From assembly GCA_035264365.1 (NCBI GenBank), contig DATFQI010000041.1, forward strand, positions 1-28,626: a stretch of 28,626 nucleotides of DNA, in the 5' to 3' direction. The DNA comes from DATFQI01 sp035264365 (GTDB lineage Bacteria > Actinomycetota > Thermoleophilia > Solirubrobacterales > Solirubrobacteraceae). The notes below the pieces were generated by a model. The model was not told the DNA's origin. It searched no databases and worked only from the letters and a program-made list of their open reading frames with translations. The translations under genes were made by a program, and so were the position numbers. Each line of letters opens with the position of its first letter. Within the stretch, counting starts at the first letter, position 1. Below, one piece after another: positions 22,254 through 27,991 of the stretch.

Positions 22254-23420
22254 ATGGACGACCTGCGCCGGGCGCTGGCACTCATGCCCGACGCCGCGCT
22301 CGTCGTGGAGACAGGCGGCGCCGTCGCGCTGGTCAACGAACCGGCCGTCGAGCTGTTCGGCACGCCGGACCTCGAGGGACTTGCGATGGCGAAGCTGCTG
22401 CCCTTCCTGCCCAAGCCGGGCCGTGGCTGGCGGCCCACGCAGGCGCGGAGGGCCAACAACACCCCGCTGCCGGTCGAGGCGTGCGCTCGCGAGCTCGGCG
22501 ACGGGCAGCTGCTCTACGGCGTGCGGGCGCTGCGCGACAGCGCCGTGGTGGAGGAGGCGCTGCGCTACTTCGACGTCGCCTTCGACCGCTCGCCGATCGG
22601 GATGGCGGTGTTCAACACCGACGGCGAGTACGTGCGGGTCAACAGCGCCCTGTCGGCGCTGCTGGGCCGCCCGCCCGAGGACCTGCTCGGCCGCCGCGAC
22701 CAGGAGCTCACCCATCCCGACGACCGCCAGGCCGACCTCGACGCGGCGTGGGAGATCCTCGAGGGCCGGCTGGACACGCACCAGACCGAGAAGCGCTTCG
22801 TGCGCCCGGACGGGTCGGTGGTGTGGGCGCTGGCCAACCTCACCTTCCTGCGCGACGAGGCCGGGCGGCCGCTGAGCTGGGTCGGGCAGTTCCAGGACGT
22901 CACGGAGCGCCACCGGCAGGAGGCCGAGCTGCGCCACATGGCGGACCACGATCCGCTGACGGGCCTGCTCAACCGCCGCTCGTTCGAGCGCGCGCTCGCC
23001 CAGCACCTCGCGCGGGTGCGCCGCTACGGCCTGCAGGGCGCGGTGCTGATGATCGACCTCGACGGCTTCAAGGCGGTCAACGACCGGCACGGTCACGGCA
23101 CCGGCGACACGGTGCTGTGCGGGGTCGCGGAGCGCCTGCGCGCGCGGCTGCGGGCGAGCGATCTCCTCGCGCGGCTGGGCGGCGACGAGTTCGCCGCGCT
23201 GCTGCCTGCCGCCGACCGCGCCGAGGCCGGGCACGTCGCGCGCATCGCCGTCGAGGTCGTGCGCGAGCTCTCGCCCGCGGCCGGGCCGCCCGTGACCGCC
23301 TCCGTCGGCGCCGCGGTGATCGCCGATCCCGAGCTCGTCCCGGAGACGCTCCAGCGCGAGGCCGATCGCTCCATGTACGCGGCCAAGCACGCCGGCGGCG
23401 ACCGCTTCGTCGTCGCCTGA
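22254..23420 (+). CDS. PAS-PAS-GGDEF diguanylate cyclase
   Basis: A 388-residue signalling enzyme. Residues 5-90 form a PAS-like domain (LMPDAALVVETGGAVALVNE). Residues 103-220 form a PAS/PAC domain (FDVAFDRSPIGMAVFNTDGE to WVGQFQDVTERH). The GGDEF domain runs from 228 to 388, starting ADHDPLTGLLNRRSFERAL, with an intact active site RLGGDEFAALL (GGDEF 309-313) and an inhibitory I-site R300-A-S-D303 five residues upstream. It should make c-di-GMP and be feedback-inhibited. It has no membrane segment. The ATG at 22254 directly follows a hairpin and has no ribosome-binding site; ATG 22284 is a shorter alternative. Confidence 0.9.
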   Translation: MDDLRRALALMPDAALVVETGGAVALVNEPAVELFGTPDLEGLAMAKLLPFLPKPGRGWRPTQARRANNTPLPVEACARELGDGQLLYGVRALRDSAVVEEALRYFDVAFDRSPIGMAVFNTDGEYVRVNSALSALLGRPPEDLLGRRDQELTHPDDRQADLDAAWEILEGRLDTHQTEKRFVRPDGSVVWALANLTFLRDEAGRPLSWVGQFQDVTERHRQEAELRHMADHDPLTGLLNRRSFERALAQHLARVRRYGLQGAVLMIDLDGFKAVNDRHGHGTGDTVLCGVAERLRARLRASDLLARLGGDEFAALLPAADRAEAGHVARIAVEVVRELSPAAGPPVTASVGAAVIADPELVPETLQREADRSMYAAKHAGGDRFVVA

Positions 23421-23431
23421 GCCGCTCGGGG

Positions 23432-23460
23432 GTGACGCCCACGCGCGCGGGGCGTATCGT
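23432..23460 (+). promoter_or_regulatory. Promoter of the sulfite-oxidase-family gene (leaderless)
   Basis: GTGACG (23432-23437), a 17-bp spacer and TATCGT (23455-23460) are followed by 6 nt and the ATG at 23467. This is the clearest -35/-10 pair among the leaderless starts in the window. Confidence 0.55.
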
Positions 23461-23466
23461 CGGACG

Positions 23467-24069
23467 ATGCCCCCGATCTCCCGCGGCTTCTTCGGCCGCC
23501 GCGCCGACGTGGACCCCGGCCGGCTTCCGCCCGGCCAGTACCTGACCCACGACTTCCCGGTGCTCTCCGCCGGGCCCACGCCCAAGGTGCACCTGCACCG
23601 CTGGACGTTCACGATCGAGGGGGAGATCGACGCGCCGCGCACGTGGAGCTGGGAGGAGCTCCAGGCGCTGCCCGCCGAGGAGGTCACCGTCGACATCCAC
23701 TGCGTGACCAAGTGGACCAAGCTCGACACGACGTGGAAGGGCGTCTCGCTGGACACGCTGCTCGACGGCGTGGAGACCGAGGCGACCTACCTCAGCGTCT
23801 TCTGCGACGGCGGCTACACGACCAACCTCCCGCTCGAGGACGTCACCGATGGCAAGGCGTGGATCGCGTACGGCTACGACGGCGAGGCGCTGGAGCCCGC
23901 CCACGGCGGCCCGGCGCGACTGCTCGTCCCGCACCTGTACTTCTGGAAGAGCGCGAAGTGGGTGCGCGGGCTGCGGCTCACGCTCGAGGACGAGCCCGGC
24001 TTCTGGGAGCAGGGCGGCTACCACAACTACGGCGACCCCTGGCGCGAGCAGCGGTACTGGGGCGACTGA
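23467..24069 (+). CDS. Molybdopterin oxidoreductase, sulfite oxidase (SUOX) family
   Basis: A 200-residue protein made of the Moco-binding domain only. The molybdenum-ligating Cys79 is in TVDIHCVTKWTKLDTTWKGV. The cofactor-binding end is GGPARLLVPHLYFWKSAKWV (about 165-184). An N-terminal segment (SRGFFGRRADVDPGRLPPGQ) matches the YedY/MsrP-related bacterial group. No Tat signal or dimerisation domain is present, so it is probably cytosolic. The electron partner and substrate are unknown; sulfite or sulfoxide would be a family-based guess. The next gene follows after 10 bp. Confidence 0.88.
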   Translation: MPPISRGFFGRRADVDPGRLPPGQYLTHDFPVLSAGPTPKVHLHRWTFTIEGEIDAPRTWSWEELQALPAEEVTVDIHCVTKWTKLDTTWKGVSLDTLLDGVETEATYLSVFCDGGYTTNLPLEDVTDGKAWIAYGYDGEALEPAHGGPARLLVPHLYFWKSAKWVRGLRLTLEDEPGFWEQGGYHNYGDPWREQRYWGD

Positions 24070-24079
24070 CGGAGGCCCG

Positions 24080-24352
24080 ATGGCACAGTGCACGCACCTC
24101 GACCAGGTCGAGCTCGTCTCACCGCCGGACGAGATCGCCGGCTGCGAGGAATGCCTCAAGACCGGCGACCGCTGGGTCCATCTGCGGATGTGCCAGACCT
24201 GCGGCAAGATCGGCTGCTGCGACTCCTCGCCGAACCGGCACGCCAGCCGCCATGCCGAGGAGGCCGATCACCCGATCCTGCGCTCCGTGGAGCCCGGCGA
24301 GGAGTGGTCCTGGTGCGTGATCGACGAGTTCGCGTTCGTGATCAGGGGGTAG
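24080..24352 (+). CDS. UBP-type zinc finger protein
   Basis: A 90-residue protein almost wholly made of a ZnF-UBP domain. Metal ligands are C4, H6, C22 and C25 (GCEECLKTGD), C38 and C41 (MCQTCGKIGCCDSS), C46/C47, H54, H58 and H64. The domain binds the C-terminal Gly-Gly of ubiquitin in eukaryotes, while bacterial stand-alone versions are of unknown function. GGAGG lies 4 nt before the ATG. It is probably co-transcribed with the sulfite-oxidase-family gene, and its cysteines might matter for redox or metal sensing, which is speculation. Confidence 0.88.
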   Translation: MAQCTHLDQVELVSPPDEIAGCEECLKTGDRWVHLRMCQTCGKIGCCDSSPNRHASRHAEEADHPILRSVEPGEEWSWCVIDEFAFVIRG

Positions 24353-24364
24353 GGCCTATGCCAC

Positions 24365-25105
24365 ATGACTCTCACCTCACTCACACACCAGATCCGGTTC
24401 CCGAGCAGCTCCGACGCGGAGCTCAGCCAGGACGAGGAATGGTGCGAGGTCTTGCTGGACGGCGACTGGACCAGGATCCGCTTCCACGACTACAGCGACA
24501 TCTACGCGGTCGAGGGCCTCTACGAGCACCTGTTCTACGTGCGGCTGCGCTGCCAGTCGCCGGCCGTGGTGGCGACGCTGCTCGCCGAGGCGGTCGAGGA
24601 GGCCGGCGAGGACCCGGCTGAGCTCAAGGTGCTCGACCTCGGCGCCGGCAACGGCATGGTCGGCGAGGCGCTGCGCGAGCACGGCTTCCGCGAGCTGGTC
24701 GGCGTCGACATCACGCCCGAGGCCGGCGAGGCCGTCGAGCGCGACCGGCCCGGCCTCTACGCCGACTACCACGTCTGCGACCTGCTCGACCCGCCCTCCG
24801 GGCTCGAGGGAGAGCGCTTCGGCGCGATGACGTCGGTGGCGGCGCTCGGCTTCGGCGACGTCCCGCCCGAGGTCTTCCAGGCCGCCTTCGACCGCGTCGA
24901 GGACGGCGGCTGGGTCGCCTTCACGATCAAGGAGGACTTCCTCGACCACGGCGACGACGACAGCGGCTTCGCCGGCCTGATCGCCGGGCTGCTGCGCTCC
25001 GGCGCGATCGACGAGCGCGGCCGGCGCCGCTACCGGCACCGGCTCGACGTCGCGGGCGACCCGATCCACTACGTGGCGATCGCCGGCGTCAAGCGATCGA
25101 GATGA
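24365..25105 (+). CDS. Class I SAM-dependent methyltransferase
   Basis: A 246-residue protein. The SAM-binding motif I is VLDLGAGNGMVGEAL (about 88-102), followed by ELVGVDITPEAGEAV at strand 2, a DYHVCDLLDPP motif II region and AFDRVEDGGWVAFTI before the C-terminal strands. The N-terminal 75 residues (LLDGDWTRIRFHDYSDIYAVEG) form a cap that could hold the substrate, which is not predictable. The gap from the zinc finger gene is 12 bp, so it may be third in that operon. The 3' end overlaps the greA gene by 17 bp in convergent orientation. Confidence 0.83.
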   Translation: MTLTSLTHQIRFPSSSDAELSQDEEWCEVLLDGDWTRIRFHDYSDIYAVEGLYEHLFYVRLRCQSPAVVATLLAEAVEEAGEDPAELKVLDLGAGNGMVGEALREHGFRELVGVDITPEAGEAVERDRPGLYADYHVCDLLDPPSGLEGERFGAMTSVAALGFGDVPPEVFQAAFDRVEDGGWVAFTIKEDFLDHGDDDSGFAGLIAGLLRSGAIDERGRRRYRHRLDVAGDPIHYVAIAGVKRSR

Positions 25106-25559
25106 CCTCGAGCGTCCTCTTGCCCTTGGGCGTGCGGATCTCGACGACGTCGCCGGCCCGGGCGCCCACCAGCGCCTGGGCGACGGGGGACTCGACGCTC
25201 AGCCGCCCGGCGGCCGCGTCGGCGTCGACCGCCGACACCAGCGTGTAGGTCGTGCGCTTGCCGCTGTCGCGGTCGGCGATCTCGATCTCGGAGCCGAACG
25301 CGATCGCGTCGCCGCCGCCCTCGGCCTGGACGACCTGGGCGCGCGTGAGCTGGTCGCGCAGCCGCAGGATCCGCGTCTCGAGGATCGCCTGGGCGTCCTT
25401 GGCGTCGTGGTACTCGGCGTTCTCCTTGAGGTCGCCGAGCTCGCGCGCCGCCTTGATCCGCTCCGCCATCTCGCCGCGCGCGCTCGTCTCGAGCTCCTCG
25501 ATCTCGCGCTCGAGCTTCTCGTAGTCGGCGCGCGTCATCAGCAGGTCGTCGTCCGCCAC
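25089..25559 (-). CDS. greA: Transcription elongation factor GreA
   Basis: A 156-residue GreA/GreB protein. An N-terminal coiled coil (MTRADYEKLEREIEEL, ARELGDLKENAEYHDAKDAQ) carries the acidic tip residues that enter the RNA polymerase secondary channel. A C-terminal FKBP-like domain follows (SEIEIADRDSGKRTTYTLV to GDVVEIRTPKGKRTLEVI). It rescues backtracked RNA polymerase by stimulating transcript cleavage. The GTG at 25559 is preferred because GGAGGA sits about 9 nt upstream; the GTG at 25568 overlaps the previous stop (GTGA), and ATG 25529-25527 lies further in. It is in an operon behind a small acidic protein. Confidence 0.93.
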   Translation of the reverse strand: MADDDLLMTRADYEKLEREIEELETSARGEMAERIKAARELGDLKENAEYHDAKDAQAILETRILRLRDQLTRAQVVQAEGGGDAIAFGSEIEIADRDSGKRTTYTLVSAVDADAAAGRLSVESPVAQALVGARAGDVVEIRTPKGKRTLEVISIA

Positions 25560-25564
25560 GGGCG

Positions 25565-25951
25565 TCACTCCTCCTCGCCGTCGCCCGTGAGCTGCTCGAG
25601 CAGCTCGAGCGCGGCGACCTGCGCCGGTGTGGCGGCGATCTCGCCGCCGCCCAGGTCCTGCATCTCCGGCCAGAACGTGGCGTGCACGGTGACCTCCTCG
25701 CCGCCCGCGTCCTCGAGCACGATCGTGGCGCGGCCGTGAATCAGTTCCCCGCCCTCCCCGGCCTCGCCGTTCTCCGTCCCCGCGGCGCTGCGCGCGGCGG
25801 TCAGGACGGTGATGGCCAGCTCGCGCCAGTGCCCGAGGGCGTCCTCGCGCTCGGCGTCGGACATCTGCTCGAGGTGGTGGCGGTTGCGCTCGGCGAGGGC
25901 GGCGACCGCCGCCTCGACGGCAGGCCCGGCCAGCAGGTCGTCGGGATCCAT
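25565..25951 (-). CDS. Small acidic protein upstream of greA, unknown function
   Basis: A 128-residue acidic protein. A helical N-terminal half (EAAVAALAERNRHHLEQMSD, EREDALGHWRELAITVLTAA), a Gly/Glu-rich linker (GTENGEAGEGGE), a short beta segment (ATIVLEDAGGEEVTVHATFW) and a C-terminal helix ending in poly-Glu are visible. The poly-Glu codons (GAGGAGGAG) double as the ribosome-binding site of greA, which couples the two genes. I do not recognise the family. The ATG at 25951 has a TACCCT -10 element 8 nt upstream. Confidence 0.65.
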   Translation of the reverse strand: MDPDDLLAGPAVEAAVAALAERNRHHLEQMSDAEREDALGHWRELAITVLTAARSAAGTENGEAGEGGELIHGRATIVLEDAGGEEVTVHATFWPEMQDLGGGEIAATPAQVAALELLEQLTGDGEEE

Positions 25952-25959
25952 AAGGGTCC

Positions 25960-25993
25960 AGGGTACGGCGCTCGCCCGCGCGCCGTGTAGCGT
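25960..25993. promoter_or_regulatory. Divergent -10 elements for the greA operon and MFS gene
   Basis: On the minus strand TACCCT (25965-25960) lies 8 nt before the ATG at 25951. On the plus strand TAGCGT (25988-25993) lies 10 nt before the ATG at 26004. Only 22 bp separate the two boxes, so the two promoters must compete or share a regulator. Confidence 0.45.
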
Positions 25994-26003
25994 CCGGGCC
26001 GGG

Positions 26004-27170
26004 ATGAGCGCCGCCGGCATCGACTCGCGCCGGGCGTGGGGCGTCGTCGGGGCGGCGTTCGCCGCCATGTTCGCGGCGTTCGGGATCGCCTACTCCTACG
26101 GCGCGTTCCTCGAGGAGCTGCGCGCCGACTTCGGCGCCGGGCGGGCGCTCGGCGCGGTGTTCTTCTCGCTCACCTCGCTGCTGTACTTCGGGCTCGGCTC
26201 GCTCAGCGGCGCCGCCGCCGATCGCTGGGGGCCGCGGCGCGTGCTGCTCGCGGGCGCGGCCGCGTTCGGGATCGGCCTCGTGGCGACGGCCGGCGCCGGG
26301 TCGCTGCCGGTCGCGCTCGCCGCCTACGGGCTCGGGGTCGGGATCGGCGTGGCGTGCGCGTACGTGCCGATGGTGGCGCTGGTCGGCGGCTGGTTCGAGC
26401 ATCGGCGCACGCTCGCGCTCGGCGTCGCGGTGGCGGGGATCGGGCTCGGCACGCTCACCGTCCCGCCGGCCACCGCCGCGCTGATCGAGTCCGCGGGCTG
26501 GCGTGACGCGTACGTCGTGCAGGGCATGGCGGGCGCGGCGGTGCTCGGCATTTGCGCGCTGCTGGTGGCGCCCGCGCCGCCGGCTCCGGCCGGCACGGGG
26601 ACGCGCGTGGGGGAGGCCGCCCGCGACGGCAGCTACCGCTGGATGTACCTGTCGGCCGTGCTCGTCTCGGTGGCGCTGTTCGTGCCGTTCGTGCACCTGC
26701 CCTCCTACGCGCAGGAGCGCGGCGTCGGTCCGGTCGCCGCGGCCGGGCTGATCGGCGCGATCGGCGTGGCGAGCGTCGCCGGCCGGCTGGCGCTCGGCGC
26801 GCTCGCGGGCGCGGCGGGCCTGCTGCGCGTGTTCCAGGGCTGCTATGCGGCGATGGCCCTGAGCTTCGGGCTGTGGGCGGTCGCGGGCGGCTCCTACGCC
26901 ACGATGCTGGCGTTCGCGTCCGTGCTCGGCGTCGGCTACGGCGGCTTCGTGGCGCTCGCCCCGGCCGTGGTGGCCGCGCGCTTCGGCGTCGCCAACCTCG
27001 GCGCGCTGCTCGGGTTGCTCTACACCGGGCCGGGCCTCGGCTCGGCGGTCGGCCCGCCGCTCGCGGGCGCCGTGGTCGACGCCGCGGGCTACGGCCCCGC
27101 GATCGCCGGCTCGCTGATCGTCGGGCTGGCCTCGTTCGCGGCGGTGCTGCAGGTGCGGCTGCCGGGCTAG
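26004..27170 (+). CDS. MFS transporter, MCT/OFA-like
   Basis: A 388-residue permease with 12 predicted helices. The loop 2-3 signature is SGAAADRWGPRRVLLAGA, with GGWFEHRRTLALGVAVAG after helix 4-5 and a central hydrophilic loop (PAPAGTGTRVGEAARDG) dividing the halves. The WGVVGAAFAAMFAAFGIAYSYG start and SYGAFLEEL are typical of monocarboxylate transporter and oxalate/formate antiporter relatives. A monocarboxylate substrate is a family-level guess. The left arm of a long palindrome begins just after its stop. Confidence 0.85.
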   Translation: MSAAGIDSRRAWGVVGAAFAAMFAAFGIAYSYGAFLEELRADFGAGRALGAVFFSLTSLLYFGLGSLSGAAADRWGPRRVLLAGAAAFGIGLVATAGAGSLPVALAAYGLGVGIGVACAYVPMVALVGGWFEHRRTLALGVAVAGIGLGTLTVPPATAALIESAGWRDAYVVQGMAGAAVLGICALLVAPAPPAPAGTGTRVGEAARDGSYRWMYLSAVLVSVALFVPFVHLPSYAQERGVGPVAAAGLIGAIGVASVAGRLALGALAGAAGLLRVFQGCYAAMALSFGLWAVAGGSYATMLAFASVLGVGYGGFVALAPAVVAARFGVANLGALLGLLYTGPGLGSAVGPPLAGAVVDAAGYGPAIAGSLIVGLASFAAVLQVRLPG

Positions 27171-27176
27171 CCGGGC

Positions 27177-27446
27177 TGTTGCAGGCGCCGGTGGCGTTGG
27201 CTGGCTTGTGTTGCGTGGGCAACGGCATTGGCTTGTACGGGGGAGGGGTTCGCTCTCGGTGACGCGAGCGTGCACTCGTTCAGCCTGGGCGTGAGTAATT
27301 GCACGCTCGATGCGCGAGCGGTGGATAACTGTGCCTGAGGGGGACCAATCCACCGGTCGGCGCAACCCGGGCAAACCCCCCTCCCGTACAAGCCCCTGCC
27401 GTTGCCCACGCCGGCGCAACCCGCACCGGCACCGGCGCCTGCCAAC
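27177..27446. repeat. Nested long inverted repeat, about 270 bp
   Basis: The left arm (about 27177-27250) and right arm (about 27373-27446) are imperfect reverse complements. Perfect blocks are GCAGGCGCCGGTG 27181-27193 with 27430-27442, CGTGGGCAACGGCA 27214-27227 with 27397-27410, and GGCTTGTACGG 27230-27240 with 27384-27394. The 120-bp centre holds two further hairpins: CGAGCGTGCA 27265-27274 with 27300-27309, and CGGTGGAT 27319-27326 with 27348-27355. No convincing gene lies here. It could be a small non-autonomous mobile element, a structured RNA or an elaborate terminator. Confidence 0.7.
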
Positions 27447-27499
27447 AAGCGGCCGGAGCCCGAGCTTCAGGTGCTCATGCACGGTCGCGAGCCGGCCGA

Positions 27500-27505
27500 T
27501 ACAGT
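27500..27505 (+). promoter_or_regulatory. -10 element before the leader peptide
   Basis: TACAGT is followed by 9 nt and the ATG of the leader peptide at 27515. No -35 box is evident. Confidence 0.45.
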
Positions 27506-27514
27506 CCCCGCACG

Positions 27515-27574
27515 ATGACGCGCTCCCGCACCACCATCTCCTGCGCGATCATCGTCATTGCCACCTCGGCCTGA
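27515..27574 (+). CDS. Branched-chain amino-acid leader peptide (attenuator)
   Basis: A 19-residue open frame, MTRSRTTISCAIIVIATSA, holds a run of Ile-Ile-Val-Ile with a further Ile five codons before. This is the hallmark of ilv-type attenuation leaders, in which a ribosome stalls when charged Ile/Val tRNA is short. A promoter-like TACAGT lies upstream, and hairpins and the IlvM-like ACT gene follow. There is no other gene on this strand from 27171. The call rests on composition and context. Confidence 0.65.
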   Translation: MTRSRTTISCAIIVIATSA

Positions 27575-27600
27575 GCGCGCCCGCGCATCAGGCCACGACT

Positions 27601-27658
27601 GGTCCCCTCGGGACCGGGCGCGGTGGCGACCGGACATCGACGGGATCGGAAGGGATCC
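27601..27658 (+). promoter_or_regulatory. Hairpins of the putative ilv-type attenuator
   Basis: GGTCCC (27601-27606), loop CTC, GGGACC (27610-27615) forms a stable stem 26 nt after the leader stop. A second stem, GGATC (27643-27647) and GATCC (27654-27658), holds GGAAGG in its loop, the likely ribosome-binding site for the ATG at 27664. Neither stem has a U tract, so control may be by Rho or at translation instead of by an intrinsic terminator. Confidence 0.5.
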
Positions 27659-27663
27659 ATCGC

Positions 27664-27951
27664 ATGTCCGCCATCACCGCCCCGCGCACGATTCCATCGA
27701 CGCTCGACTCCCGCGCGGCACGACCACGGCGCTACGCCGTCGAGACGACGGGCCGCGGCGACGTGCTCGTGCGCGCGCTCGCGCTGCTGCGCCGGCGCGG
27801 CTGCCGGATCGTCGCCGTCGACTTCCACGAGGCCGACCGCCACGGCCCGGGCCGCTTCGACGTCTGCGTCGAGGCGCCGCCGCGCACAGAGCACCGGATC
27901 GAGGCGTGGCTGTCCGCGCTGGTCGACGTCGTGGAGGTCAGGTCAGCCTGA
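27664..27951 (+). CDS. IlvM/IlvN-like ACT-domain protein
   Basis: A 95-residue protein. After a short basic N-terminus it shows one ACT domain: DVLVRALALLRRRGCRIVAV (about 33-52), a loop, then GRFDVCVEAPPRTEHRIEAW and LSALVDVVEV at the end. The order and the closing 'L..LVDV..V' strongly resemble IlvM, the small regulatory subunit of acetohydroxyacid synthase. No large subunit gene is visible; instead aceE follows after about 30-40 bp. AAGGG lies about 8-10 nt before the ATG. It may regulate an AHAS encoded elsewhere, or the pyruvate-using enzyme next to it. Confidence 0.72.
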   Translation: MSAITAPRTIPSTLDSRAARPRRYAVETTGRGDVLVRALALLRRRGCRIVAVDFHEADRHGPGRFDVCVEAPPRTEHRIEAWLSALVDVVEVRSA

Positions 27952-27991
27952 GCGCGTCCGTGGGTACTCCTTCGTCACAATGGATGGAACG

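Noticed and set aside
27319..27355. DnaA-box-like GGTGGATAA and its partial inverse
   Set aside because: Only single imperfect boxes are present, with no AT-rich region or dnaA/dnaN nearby; they are better explained as a hairpin in the palindrome.
27167..27448. Minus-strand Gly/Ala-rich frame with GAGAGAG and VGNGRGLYGRGV
   Set aside because: It is produced by the palindrome arms, begins with TTG, has no ribosome-binding site and no consistent composition; I treat the region as a repeat.
25089..27482. Long minus-strand extension upstream of greA
   Set aside because: The greA part is real only from about 25559; the rest is antisense to the MFS and acidic-protein genes and is low-complexity Arg/His/Gly sequence.
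27664..27951. Calling the ACT protein ilvM or ilvN outright
   Set aside because: No acetohydroxyacid synthase large subunit lies in the window and the next gene is aceE, so the symbol would overstate the evidence.
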